64,000 nucleotides of DNA from Cryphonectria parasitica EP155 (GCF_011745365.1 NW_024468917.1:1240001-1304000); one strand, 5' to 3'; positions 46,001-59,112 are shown, counted from the stretch's first letter. A program made the numbers and translations. The notes: a model not told the origin generated them from the letters alone.

Positions 46001-49000
46001 TGCGTGGCTTGACATTGATGAGGTAACATATGCCACTGACATCCGATAGACATGCAGACGTCAACTGCAATCCTTTTCCTTTGTCTGAATCATCGCCTTG
46101 TGGAAAGGAGGGACTCTAGGTTGCCCCTTATGCTGTTTCAGACTGCCGTCATTCCATCCCTCCAGAGCTCGTGAACAGAAAGAGAAAAAGAGAGTCTTCT
46201 TTGCGAAGGTACGCACACCATTTTAACGTATTCGTAACCAGAAGAGAATCGAGGCAATATAGCACATGGGCAGAGTAAATAGTATCTGCCGATCTTGAGC
46301 CCGTCTGAATCCACTTCTTCGTCTGGACTCGCGTAGTAGTCATCCTAAGTTTCACGGCCAGACCCTGAGTCCGTCTTTCTGTGACTCTATCGTAGTATCA
46401 CTACTACTGTGTTGTGTATGAATCACAAGGGCGGCCATGGGCGCGCACAGGGGTACCCCTCGCAGCATCGATATGCCATCACTGCCTGAAATATCTCCGG
46501 AAGAGTAGGCGAGAACGCCGCCGTAGCGTGGAACTGAAGACTGCCATTGTACATAGTGCTACTCCCAACTATACCATACTAGTCGCTGCGCGTCTCAGCG
46601 GTTGGGGCGTCATGCGTACCAGGAAGAAAAGGACGATAGCCGGAATTCGTCTTATCTCGGCCTATCCTCCTTGAAGCTTGCTATGTCGGCCAGCTCACGG
46701 AGGGCGGCGAGTCGATAGTTGACGAGGTGTGGCCGCCCCCGGGGGTTATCGCAGCGTACAACGACTCTAGCTGTGCTGATAGACATCTGATAGGGACTTG
46801 AAGATGAGGGGTAGAAAAAGAAGACGAGTCAGCAACATCTGCTATTGTCTGGTAGCGCATGCTACCTCCGTGTTGACAGCTGAAGAAGGTAGTGTTCCAT
46901 GAATTCCCTGTCGTCGAGTGGACGTGCACCACTATCTGGGGTTCTTGTGATCGATGTCTGTTCTCCTGGCCCAGCCTGCGGTGCCGAGAAAGCTCTGGCC
47001 ACTATCGCCATCGAGGAATCGTTCGCCATATGATCAAGCACGGATGGGTTGTGAAAGAGCAGACGCCCTCGATAAGGAAGGCCTTGGGGACGTGCGCGCG
47101 TGGGCGGGGGGACTCGATCAGGTCAGGCGCTGCGATCAGACCTTTGGAAGACGGAGGCCTGTCACTTGTCAGCAGCATCGCAAAACCCGAGCAGAGGGAA
47201 AGTTATGCCCTTGGCCGTCCTGACAGGAGAGAGAGCCTGGTTACACGCATCGTCTGTGCGGCGTGCGATGTTATAATGAAGGGGACTAAGAAAGCCTCAT
47301 TCGACATTCGAGTCGCTTTTTTCCTTCTCCTTTTCTTCTTCTTTCCCTTTGGCCAAGACAAAAAGTCGAAGAGATGGATGACTAACATCATCGACCCATC
47401 TGGCCGGGCCAGTCCCCAACCCAGATGCCCGGACCCTCTGCCGAGCTTGAACGGCGGACCGAACGACCGGTCTTCTTGGGGGAGCTGGAACGCCATAGCT
47501 CTTCCGAGCCGTAGTTGTGGTAGCGTTAGGTCGTAGCGCAGTGGGCATTGAGAGAGGGTGAGGAGAGGGGATTAATGCTTTGCTGCTGTTTAGTAGTGCT
47601 GGAAGAAAAAAAGACAAAAGAAGGTAGGCGCCCTGCAGTGGAAAAAGGCTAGTGCCTTGCAGATCATCGACTCACTACTGACTACGTGCCTGCTTGTTCC
47701 ATGGATGGTAGCTTCTCGGACGAGGACGCTATAATTGTGGTGACTACTGCCATGCTAGCAGCCACTACTCATTATCTATCGTATTCACTTGCTACCACTA
47801 CGATATCACTCCAGGGCAGGATCCAAAACTGCTTCAGCTATTACATTCATACCTACTAACATACGTACGGTGAGGAACACCACCATGGTATGGCCTCTTC
47901 GCGAGGGACCCGAGTCGTGTGTTCGGATCAGTGGAGGCCCGCGTCGACGGTAGCGAGAGCACGCCTCATCTGTTCGTCCTGCACGTGCGTCCAAGGAACA
48001 CAGTCCCACCCCCCTTAGATAGTTCAATCAACAAATGCCAAAAAGTCGCAAATTACCATGGTACGGTGCAGCGGTGGTAGGAAAGCTTGGAGGGGACCTG
48101 CAGAGACTGCCATGCCCCTTGTGGCCAAGCGTCGACTTTTTGTCTCAAGTAGGGGGTTCCACTAAGTGGGGAAAGACGGGTCTACTTCAAAAAGGTAGTG
48201 CTTCATGACCCCCTATTTTTTTCTTTCTCTTTCGTGATACTGGTTGCTGAGTGCATGCGTATCAATTTGTGGGCACCATTGGGTCTACTATACACTATGG
48301 TAGAACATATTACAGCATACCATGGTAGTCATATACTCGAGTCGTTGGAGACCAATGTACGAGGAGGGCAATGGGCAAGTTGCAGAGAGAGGGGCATGTT
48401 ATCTGGGTTTTGCAGGTAGACCATGAATTGGTACCTTGGTACCATTGTACTGTACTGTAGTGGTGAAGCCTAGTGCTGGTGGCCCCTCTCTCCCTCGTGG
48501 CTTCCTCGTGGGACAAGAATGCAGCCGCCAATATCCGTCCATGAACGCAACCTGCTACGTACTGCTACTATTACTGATAGTACTACTGTTATATTGGTGG
48601 CAGTATCTGCTATGGCACCATTGATAACCTGAACTGGGGACCTCGAAAGGGCTGCAAGTGATCGGCTGTGGATACCAGACAGGTCAATTTGGGGCCGGAG
48701 CGCGGAGTGTTGAACCCGAAACAGGACCCAGAGGATCGATCACGATCAACCAGGAGAAATGTCTAGAGAAGCAGAGCAGAGGAAGACATGGAGACATGGT
48801 CCAGGGGGACGACTTGGCTGGGGGCGGAGACTTCGGGAAGGATTATGATTGAGGAAAAAAAGGGATGCAGAAGGATCCATTGTGGAACCAGGGTGGTGAA
48901 GTAAAAAATCAAAACATACAGGAGAAGAGAAGAGAGAGAGCTGAAGACAAAGACTCAAGCACGGAAGAAAAAAAGGAGAAGAATGAAAAGAAAGAACACA

Positions 49001-51788
49001 TACACACACAACAAAGAGGCCCATGATGAGAAATTGTCGAATCTCAAATTCAGCAGCCTCAATCTCAAGCCACACAGCCTTGAAGGGAGATGGAAGATGC
49101 CTGACATTCTGGACCTGCCCAGCCGAGGCGAGGTGCTAGGCGAGATAAGATCAGAGAGAGGAGACCTTGGACGCCCTTGAAACGCTCGACCCTTATGGTC
49201 CTTGGTAAACGGTTCAGCAATGATCTTTGGTGGAGGAGGTGGAGGACGAGGATACAACCTCACTAGATTTTGGGGGCCCACCATCGAGGCGAGCGCGCGA
49301 AGCTCCCAGGACTATTCCCAGACTGCCATCACAGTAGGCCTTCTAGCTTGGTGCTGTATTATGGGAGGAGTACGTACGATACGCAGTAAACTGGGGTTCT
49401 GATTATTACTTGATGGGGTCAAGGTAGTTTAGCTTCAAGGGCCCAGGCTTACAGGGTCCTGGTTCCCAGGTTGCCCCCAGGCCACCAACCTTTTTTAGTG
49501 CAGAAATACCGAGTTACGGGTAATTGGAGCTTGCCATCAATTGCCATCAAGCCCTGTACAGTCACACCCTGCTCTGTTGTACCTCACTTCTCCCCCCCCC
49601 CGTCCTTTGTCAAGCAAGGCCAACCACACACACGCACCCTCTCTCCCCCAAGCCACATCCCATACCCTTTTTGTTTTTATTTTATTTATTATTTCCTTTT
49701 TCTAAACTTGTACTATTCCTTACCCACCAGCTGGATCTGTGCCAAAATCTGAGTGGTGAGCAGACGAGAACGAACGAACCTTCCTCTTCTGTTCTACCTC
49801 TTGACATCACGAAATCTGTCGTGTTCCCCCTTCTCCTCAGACAACCTTCCTACCTCAGAAGGCCGAAGGAGCACAGAGTGGCCCATGAGACCCCGTTTCT
49901 GCATCACCCTCCTGCAGTAGCCGTCTTCTCCCGGATCCAAAAGGTCACCACCACTCACCCGCCGCGATAACGACGATCAAGATCCAAACCTCCGACCTCC
50001 CTCAAACCCAAGTGCCGACCTTCCCATTCTGTCGCGTTCCTCGTCAACGCAATCGTCTCGTCGTCGCCTTGTCTCATCTCTCCTCGTTTTACTACCAGCA
50101 TCATTTACTTACTCATCCACCCACTACTCATTGACAAGCCTAAATTCTGCGAACCGATCTTCTTCTTCACTAAGCCTCAGTATCCTCTTGGAGATTCTCC
50201 CTCCAGGCTAGCGAACTGGACCGGCATAGTTCTTGATTGGCTAGGTACGTATGGATTGTACAAAGACTTTCGATCATAGACAGTATGCTTCTGCGCCTGT
50301 TGCACAGAAGAAAGAGCAACAACAAGAAAGCACAGCCCTGCTTTTCGTGTCCTTCCCGTCCCTACCTTCCTCCGATATTCCCATGTCGTGTCACACTTTA
50401 TTTCCCCCTCGCTACCCTCGGCGTTGCTTGAGAGGCGAGCAAGGCCAATCTGCAATGAGTGGTCTGGTGAGCGCAAGCTGAGGAGTTCCTCGCAGCGTCG
50501 GACGGGTTTCGAGCAAATGAGTTGCAACCTGAGTCGGCTGTCAAGTCGAGTCAACTGATGCTCACCCGGGTACCGAACACCACACCACACCACATCTCAT
50601 CATACCGCTACGCTATCAGACCACAGACACCAGGCAACGCTCTCTCTTTCTCTCTTTCTCTCTTTGTCTGGGTGTGTCTTGCGCTGCGTCTGTTTCTTGA
50701 GAAGAAATGTGAGGGAGGGTCGGCGAAAGTCTTGGTTGGCTCACACCACACACCAAACCCTACACTTTACACAGCTCGCCGTGTGCGACTCTTTCTGTCG
50801 TCCCTTGTGGTGCCGGCTTACTGTGAGAAGCCTCCTTGTCTTGTGTGCATGTTGGCGCAAAGCTGCAAAGTTCTCTCTCCTTCGAATGCAGCCCACACTG
50901 GGGCAACCCTGGATCCTGCTCAATCCTCCGCTACCACCTCACGTACACACTACTACCCTTCCTGTCAGCATCTTTCCCTTGCCTGGCGCTAGCATATGCA
51001 CCTACACAACCTTTCTGTGTTTAATTTTGGCATTGCCTCCCTGTGTGTGTCCAACCCCCCAGACCCTCATAAGCAAGCTGCGTTGCAGTGCGCGCACGCT
51101 CTCAACTGGAATCTCATCCGTGGTGTTTGTTGCGCGGCGGTGACCACGATCTGCAAGCAACTTTGGCAGGAAGAAGAGTGTCAGCGCCAGTCGTGCTCCA
51201 TCTCATACCCTCGTGCTCCTTTTTTTTCTTCTTTCTTTTTGCGGAGACACCATCCGCCCCTCCTCTCTTCCTTTTTCTTCTGCAAGCCTCGCAGATCATA
51301 CGTAAACCTCACATCCTCACAAAATCTAAGCCGACGCCTCCTTACTGCTCCCTCTGTTTCAGTGCACTGCCGCCTCTTTTTTCTTGCGCTCAACAATTCC
51401 TCGGTTCTTCGCACTAATTCGAAGCAGCTTACCGTTACTTCGGTCACCCAACGGGACCTCGCATTCACGCAACCTGGTCCCATCTCCAAATTATTTCCAT
51501 CTGGCGCATACTTTGATCTGCTGCTGTCCGTTCGACGACGCCTTCGACCCTCTAGATCGCCGCCACACTTTGCCCGATTATGTCTATCCCGCTCTAGTGG
51601 TCGACAACTCGATAGATCCACTTGCTTTTTCTGAGAAATACGGCCCGTAGCCGGCCGGGTCGTTGTTGAACCTTTGTGGCAGCCCACATTGGATGGTGAA
51701 TGGTTGCCGACATTCTTCTACCCGCCCCCCCCCCCACCCCCCTAATAACATGCTTTTTCTGCAGCCTAGAGCGCAATAAAAGCCCAGC
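43032..51788. other. 8.7-kb gene-poor region
   Basis: No gene with homology, conserved motif or coherent splice pattern can be supported. The left part holds the 3' flank of the secreted protein gene, an A/T stretch near 44939-44970 and a G13 run at 44414-44426. Between 47740 and 48610, TAC/GTA-containing palindromes cluster (see findings). From about 49550 to 51780 the plus strand is strongly pyrimidine-rich and probably forms the promoter and long 5' UTR of the gene at 51789. Open frames of up to 217 codons here are low-complexity Ser/Pro/Leu-rich translations of CT-rich DNA. Confidence 0.45.
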
Positions 51789-54700
51789 ATGACGTCCGCC
51801 ACCGAGACCAGCGTGTCTCAATTCTCTCCAGATATGTCTGCCTTCTCCCCAAGGATTGGAGGAACCAGGTCGAGGACACAGAGCATATCGAGCGACAGAC
51901 CCTCCACCGTGGCCCAGAGTGTCATGTCGCCACCACTCTCCGTCTCGCCAGAAGCTGCTTTCATTGCTTCGCCCTCCGCGTCCCAGATCGTGACCAACGA
52001 CCATGATAACCACGCCGACACCTGGTACGACCAGCATGGCTTCCAGCCGTCTGGCGAGAGCGTAGTGGTGTCCAATGCAGCTCTGCACCTGCTCAACAAC
52101 TTCCTCGACCACCTTCTTTTCAACTTCCTCGCCCGCTCCGGCTCGACGTCTCTCGCGAACCTGCGCCCCGCCGTCTCCGAGGTACTCAAGCCGAAGCTGG
52201 CCAAAGATGCCATCAACAATGCCGACGAGGAGCTGCGCGAGTATCTAGGCGGGGGCGATGATGATGAGTTTCTCGAGAGCCCCACCGCCCCCGCCGCATC
52301 ACCCAGGGACTGGGACCTCGAGCTTGTCTGGAAGCGGACGCGTCTCAGATGCATGGTCTACTCCTCTCTTGGAGACATGGAAGAGGAGGACGAGGACCAC
52401 CACATGGAGGAGGGCCTTCTAGGACAAGACGACGATGCCACCGGCAGCAATGTCTCCCCAGCCGTGGCCATTTTCCTTACCTCGATACTCGAATACCTAG
52501 GCGAACAAGCTTTAGTGTCTGCCGGTCAGGTCGCCTGGAACCGAATGCGCATCAAGTATGAAAAGGAGGCCAAGCTGAACCCCAAGAGCCGCACGGATGT
52601 CATTGAGAGGATCGTCGTCGAGGAGTTTGATATGGAGCGAGTTGCTTTGGACAGAACTTTGGGCCGGTTGTGGAGGGCCTGGAAGAAGCGCGTCCGGTCT
52701 GGGAATGGCAGTGTCGACCTTTCGCAGCAGCCTGTTTCACGGGAGAAGATGTACCGTCAGCGCCTGGGAAGCTTGGCTTCTGCGGACGGAGCCGTACCTC
52801 CTGCGGTCCACGAGTCCACGAATGAGGCCGAGGAAGGTGCAGATGCCAAGCAGAAAGACGCTGCTCCGCCCACAGACCTGAACGAGGCCGAGGCCGCTGC
52901 CGCCATCCCTCTCCCATTGACTAAGAGAGATGTCGATGAAATCGAGGTCCCCGGTATGGTCCACTACAGTGACGACGATGCGTCGGAATACGAGCCCGAG
53001 GAGGTGGATACCTCGGCGCGACCCAAGAGCATGATGGACTTTGCCTTCTCCAAAAACAGCGCTAGCCCTTCCGCCGCAATGACGTCGACTCCTCGTGCGG
53101 CCCCGAGGCGACGGGCCAGCTCGCTCCCACCACCTCCAGCATCCCTACGAGAAAAGCGGAAGAAGAGCACGGCCCAGAATGACGCTCCTGAGACTGAGAC
53201 TTCGCACGGCGTCGATGGAGCAGTGGAAGCAGAAGACGGCGCCCCCCAAAACGCGGACGAGAAGGCAGCAGTCGCAGGATTGACCACAGATGAGGCAGTC
53301 TCAGGTCACAGTACGGGTGAGGGAAACAAGGATGAGGCCGACGAAACACAAGCCAAAGACAAGCCCAATGAGTTCGTCCAGGCGACTGGTATGATTGCCG
53401 CTGCGGCGGCCGCTGTTTCCAGCGCTGTAGCCGCGCCCGTGCTGGCTGCGTCCAAGAAGCTCGGCGAAAGTCATGACGATGAGGAGGACGGGGGCGACAC
53501 AGACATTGAGGAGATTGAAGAGGCTCAGATCATGACATCGTCCAGGATCTCCATCGGCGGTAGCACGTCTGCCAGAAGTGACTCCCCAGCAAGTTCTGAT
53601 AGGGGCAGCCGTCCGCCCTTGTCCATCCATCTCCCCGTCAGATCAGGATCCTTGCGGGTGGTTGATGTCGCCAGCCCTCGCACGCCGTCGTCCAGGTCCC
53701 AGAGGAGCTCTCTTCTCCAGGAGCCGAACAATCCTCCATCCTATTCGCGGTCTGTATCGAGAACCAGCAGCATTCACGTCGAAGAGCCACGCGAAGCCGA
53801 AGACACCCGAGGCTCCAGGGTCGTCTCCGGCGTCAGTTCTGTGAGCAAAGCGCGAAACAGCGTTGCGCCATCGATCTCTGAGGCAGAGGAGATTGGCGAA
53901 CCAAGTCCCATGTCCGCCACCATTTTCCCGCGCAGGGAGTTGGGACCGATTCGGACAGCGAGTGAAAATGACAAGTCTGAGCAGCAGCAGCAGCAGCAGC
54001 AGCCGTATCGACAGCAGAACCCAGCCATTCTAGCCACTATCAAGCGACCGAGCCCATCCTCGCCACAACGCTCTCCGACCGGCGAACTTGACCAGCGTCA
54101 GCCGCCCCGGTCGGCCCAGGCGATCGTCACGACCGTCAACACTCCGCCCGATTCCGCCACATTCATGGAAGACGCGGTTGGCCCACTCCCACCGAGATAT
54201 ACAAGACCCCGGCAATACAGTGCAGGTGTTAGCCCCGTTGGTCCGGCTGTGCCGGAGAAGAGTGCCAGCAGGTACCAACACGCTCCTCCAAACAGCACTG
54301 GGGCCCAAGCAGGCACGATCGGCATCTTGTCGGTAGATCGCCCAGCAGCGAACAAGGAGAACAGCGAGGCTGTCCGCTCCTCTCCAGAACAGGTTCAAGT
54401 ACGCCCAAGTCACACCCCAGCATCGTCCACATCCTCGCACAAGATGCGCATGGCACGAGCCTCGCAGGATAGTACAGCTACTCAGCCCGAGGCCGTCGCC
54501 CGAAACTTCGAGGAGCTTATTCGGGGCAACGAGACTATTCAATATACCCTTACACCAGAGAATGTACGAGAGCTAGAGGTATTTTCTTCTCTCAATCTTG
54601 AAAGAACAACGGAGTGCTAACTTGGGACTAGGGCTCACCAAGAAGCTTGCAGTCCGCCACGCAGGGCAAGGCCCGGAGAAGCGAGGACGCTCGGCAGGCC

Positions 54701-56143
54701 ACCAGGGACCGCGCTGGTTCTTCGTCGGCGAAACCGATCGAAGTGAGGAGGTCGACCTCGGTCAGCCGCGCTACAGGACTGCGCTCACATCCTGTTGACC
54801 TGCCTGCGGCGGAGGCAACCGATAAGGCTCGTCCGCCTCTCTCGATGGCCAACAAAGCTCGTGGACCAGGGCCTCAGGCACGAGACGCAAGGCTTGGCCG
54901 CGAATCGATTCTCGAGTTTGCCGAGTTCATCCGTGCTACCGGGCCCCCTCCTGGAGCAGAGGTTACCCCTGTGCAGCCCAACATGGGCCTCAGGAGGAAC
55001 CAGAGCCTGAAGCGCGACGTGCCTTCCCCAGCTAGCCACAAGGCGGGCGCCGACCAACCTCGTCCTTCCATGACGAGCAGCATTGGCAGGGCTCGCCTGC
55101 AGGCCAGGGATGCCACAGTCGACAGCGCCAACGACAACTCTGACCTGATTGATTTCATCCGCCGCGGCCCGCCGAGCGCTGGGAACCACCGCATCCCGAG
55201 GACTGTTGCGCCTTTCCGGACCACGATGGATTCTGACCAGATGGTGACAGCCATCGGCGGCCGTGCCGTGGACACATCTCTCCCCGACGCCCATGACATG
55301 CGTGGCAGTCAAGCTTCCACCAATGTGACAGAGATGTCGGCGCCTTCGGTCCAGTCATCTGTCAACTCGCAGAGCGCGCTCCTGGGCCGGAAGCCGCTGC
55401 CTGCACAGATGAGCAACCAGTTCGATGAACCAGACATGATGCCTGTGCGCAAGCAGCACCGTGTGAGGGATCCGTATGCAATCGACCTGAGCGATGAGGA
55501 GGAAGAGGAGGAGGAAGAGGACGACTTCGATTATGAGCCACAGCCAAAGCGAAAGGCGCCTCCTAAGGAGGAGAGCCTGATGGACTTCCTGAACAGTGCA
55601 CCGCCTCCACCTCCATCCGCACCTGTCCCGTTCAACCTGCCGCGTACACAGTCCATGCCCGCTCAGGCAGCACCGGCACCCAAGAAGAAGGCGAGCGCTC
55701 CAAGTCTCATGGCACGATTCCGCCAGAACAGCGCCGCTGTTACCTCACGTGGATCCAAAAACACGTCAAGCTCTCGTTCCTTGAGCAGCCGCGCAGGTCC
55801 TCCTGCCGGGCCTCCCGTGAACAAGGGGTACATTCCGATCCAGGTTAACATCCCGACCGGAGGAGACCTGTTCCCCTCGTATAGCTCAAACACGGCACCG
55901 GCTGTGCCCAATATCCCGGCGCAGTACGCGCAGCAGCGCCCCAGCGGTCGGGTGCCCATGAAGAAGTTTGAGCCCCGCGACGCAGTCTCGGTGCCATCTC
56001 GAGGAACGTCCGACCTGGCTGACTTCCTCCGGTCTGAGCCACCACCTCTGTCAGGGCCCACACCTTGGAATATGGCTCAAGATGAGGGCAACTCATCCAA
56101 TAAGCTCTTTGGACGACGGAAGAAGTCAACCGGCTTTGCTTAG
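51789..56143 (+). CDS. Large disordered fungal protein with two histone-fold-like segments and a repeated DFLR-PP motif
   Basis: Two exons, 51789-54578 and 54632-56143, with a 53-bp intron (GTATTT...CTAG), give 1433 residues. I do not recognise a named family. Two helical, ordered segments lie near the N-terminus, at about 93-152 (VVVSNAALHLLNNFLDHLLF...) and 221-295 (VSPAVAIFLTSILEYLGEQAL...). The second resembles the H2A-type histone fold helix. Everything after about residue 310 is Ser/Pro/acid-rich and disordered, with a polyglutamine run near 733 and an acidic run near 1218. A motif of the form L-x-[DE]-F-[IL]-R-x-x-x-PP occurs four times in the C-terminal third (1021-1037, 1100-1111, 1244-1257, 1390-1402). 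The histone-fold reading is inference; a nuclear or chromatin role is plausible but unproven. Confidence 0.85.
53981..54002 (+). repeat. CAG repeat encoding polyglutamine
   Basis: Seven CAG-type codons in a row within the disordered part of the 1433-residue protein. Confidence 0.85.
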
Positions 56144-57576
56144 AGCCTGGAAGCCCTGGGGCCATTCACCATTCGACAATCAACTCATAATATATGAGTG
56201 GACCTGGTCTGGTCCTTGAGAGAACTGCCTGTGTCAACACATCAGACCAATCGCAGTCTAGAAGATTGACATTGACCAAGTGGCCATCTCAGCCACAGCA
56301 CCATGTGGTCTTGGTCTTTTTCCTCTACTTGATCGATTCTTGACCAAAGTATGTGTCAAACCATGCAACACAGCCGCAACCCATCCACAACATGAACCCG
56401 ATGCTCATACCAGCAACATCTACAAAGGGCAATGATGGGGCCTGTACATATTCCATTGAGAGGCAGCAGACATGAAGAGTGTCCCCCCCCCCCCCTCTTT
56501 ACTATTTTGTGCTGTCTGCCTCGTTCATTGTCAGGGTAGCTCGTCTTGGCTTTCTCACAGATGATTGTTTTGTTTTTAACACCTTTGATACCAATTGCGC
56601 ACAAGGAGGGTTTGTTTTTTCCGTTGGAGATTTTTTTCTTCATTTCTTTTCTCATTCGCCCTGAGAGGCTGGGTGAAGATGATTCCTCCTGCCTGATGGA
56701 AGTCTACATAGACTTTTCAGGATAGGAATGCTATTCTGTTTCACTCAATCCTGGGCTAGAGATATGGCGCTGTCTTTGAGGGAGGGGATGGATCTATCTT
56801 AGGTGCAGTCATTTTGCATGGGGATGGATAGATGGAAGTTGAAGGCAAAAATGTGTTGTTGATAGTTGTTGTACGGAATAGGAATCACTCTCATGATGGT
56901 TTTCTCATGGTCCCCATCCCCTACACTTATGCTATCTACTATGGTACTTGTGGGCTGAGACAATACGTGCATGCGAACCGCGCCTGGCCGCCCTTCACCG
57001 TTGCTGACCATGAAAGCTGACCTTGACAGACAAGTGGAAGACTGGGGATTTTCTTCTTCTTCCGTTGACTGGGTAGGTGTCTGTATCAAGTTACCACTTC
57101 TTCTACGGGGAGATGTCACAACAAGCAGTCTGCAGCAGGAGACAGATTTCCCTGAGCTGCCGAGTAGTCTACAGAACCACAGCAAAAGATTGTATAGTAA
57201 TTACTGTATTTTTTTCTCTCTTGCGCGCTTGCGTCGGCAGCCCCACAATTTTCGCCATCCAATCCACTAGAGCTCTCACACACTACAGCGCACATCCACT
57301 GCCAACTGACCCACTACACTTGCTACTTCACAGCAGCTTCAAGAACGGACGGACCGTTCCCTCCAACCCACGACAACATCGCTCACTCTCCCTCCCTCTT
57401 TCTCCACGGCATGCTAGCTACCACAAGCTATTGACCAGCAGAGAGACTTCAACTGAAAGCAGATTTTTTTGAATCTATTCTCACCGTTCCCCACCATCAA
57501 TCCCGGTCTTACATTTCGCAGACCGACAATTCGCAAGAAAGACCCCAAAAGGGTAGACGAGAGAGAAAACAGAAAA
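56144..57576. other. Intergenic region between the 1433-residue protein gene and the fRMsr gene
   Basis: Both genes point right. A C13 run is at 56483-56495. The right part (57250-57560) is rich in CA/CT and includes the presumed promoter and 5' leader of the reductase gene. No gene is supported. Confidence 0.5.
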
Positions 57577-59112
57577 ATGGTGCGTACATTACTCCATACT
57601 ATATACGTGGTCATGCATGTCCTTTTTCGCCCTTAGACTTCAGCCCTGGAGGGGAGAGATGGGGGGGTTCAGCTGGCGCCGGGACGCAAGGTCAAAAGGG
57701 AGCAAGGAGACAGAGAGCGTGGGGGGGGGGGGAAGTACGGGGTCTCACCGGTGCCCCGAAGATCTGCATGATAGTCACCAACTCGGCAGACCATCTGAGA
57801 GGTTTGTGGAGGGGGGAGGAGATGGTGCTAAACGAATCCTCTCCCAAGGAAAAGAAAAAGGAGGGAGACAGGAAGAAAAAGAGGGGAAGGAAAGAGAGAA
57901 GAACACTTATGCTCTGGACGGCTGGCTGACCTATGTGAGGACGTACTGTCTCCCCCGCCCATTTTCCTAGGTCCACGCCGATGCATCCACGTTCGCCGAG
58001 GGCGTGAGCAAGGAGGCGGCGCTCCGGCAGGTGGTCGAGCAGGCGGAGGGTTTGATGGAGGGGCAGAGAAATTGGGTACGTCCGTTAAGCTTTTCTTCTT
58101 TTTTTTTCTTTGTCTCTCTGTCTCCGCCTCGCTTCCCTCATTTGTCTTGGCTCGAGCTCGTATTCATCCGGCGCATGCACTCTCATGGTCTGAGGGGGGT
58201 TCATTGTATCCTCTTTCTCGGCCGGCTGGGATGAGAGAAGGGGGCCGGGATGCTGCGAGACGAGGGCGAGATGAGGAGGAAAATAGATGAGTGAGGATGG
58301 CGGTGGTGATGAAATGCTAACGAGTGCATGACAGGTTGCGTAAGTGGACATGAAATGGCTTGATGGTGATCAGAAAGACAGCCACCGTATCATCACGTAT
58401 TTCCCAGTCCATTCGTCTCTTTCATCCTTACCTCTCTTTCCTCTCTTACGGCAAGGCAGACTGCGATGTGTGATGAGGAACAGGGAGAGGGGAAACCGCC
58501 TCCCCAATAGCGAGCAGAAAGAGAGGACTGACATTGGGACTTTTCCCACCTTCGCACACAGCAACCTGGCCAACGCAGCATCATTGCTATGGCACGCCTA
58601 CAAGAGCCTGCCGTCGCCAAGTAAGGATGTGAACTGGGCTGGTATGTCTATCCTTTCTACTTTTCCTCCTATCCTATCATCATCTAGCTATATGCCCTTT
58701 ATTCACACACGCGCACACACACACAGGTTTCTATGTCCTCGACCCGTCCTCGGCCCCCTCTCACCCGTCCCTCATTCTGGGCCCCTTCCAGGGAATGGTT
58801 GCTTGCCAGACCATCGCCTTTGGCCGCGGCGTCTGCGGAACCGCCGCCGCCACCCAGCAGACCCAGCTCGTGCCGGACGTCGACCTGTTCCCGGGCCACA
58901 TCGCCTGCGACGGCGCTAGCAAGAGCGAGATCGTGGTGCCCATCACGGCGGACGTGGTGAGCCCTGAGGGCGCTGGTGGTCTGCCCCATGTGGAGAAGAA
59001 GGTTGTGGGGATCATTGACCTGGACTGTGCTGTGAAGGAGGGGTTTGACGAGGTGGATCGGGCCTGGCTGGAGAGGTTGGCGGATGTGCTGGGGAGGGGA
59101 TGTGACTGGTGA
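57577..59112 (+). CDS. Free methionine-(R)-sulfoxide reductase (GAF-domain fRMsr)
   Basis: Five coding exons, 57577-57579 (ATG only), 57971-58075, 58335-58339 (5 nt), 58562-58641 and 58727-59112, close into 192 residues. The assembled start MVHADASTFAEGVSKEAAL and the centre GQRNWVANLANAASLLWHAYKSLPSP...NWAGFYVLDP match the GAF-type fRMsr family. The catalytic cysteines are present: VACQTIAFGRGVCGTAAATQ and HIACDGASKSEIVVP. The C-terminal strand VVGIIDLDC and the helix EGFDEVDRAWLERL complete the fold. The enzyme reduces free (not protein-bound) L-methionine-R-sulfoxide using thioredoxin. Two exons of 3 and 5 nt are required by the conserved protein; see findings. The introns are 391, 259, 222 and 85 bp, longer than elsewhere in the window. 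Confidence 0.93.

Noticed and set aside
50996..51634. 212-codon plus-strand frame just before the 1433-residue protein gene
   Set aside because: Ser/Leu/Phe-rich translation of a CT-rich leader; different frame from the gene and no conserved feature.
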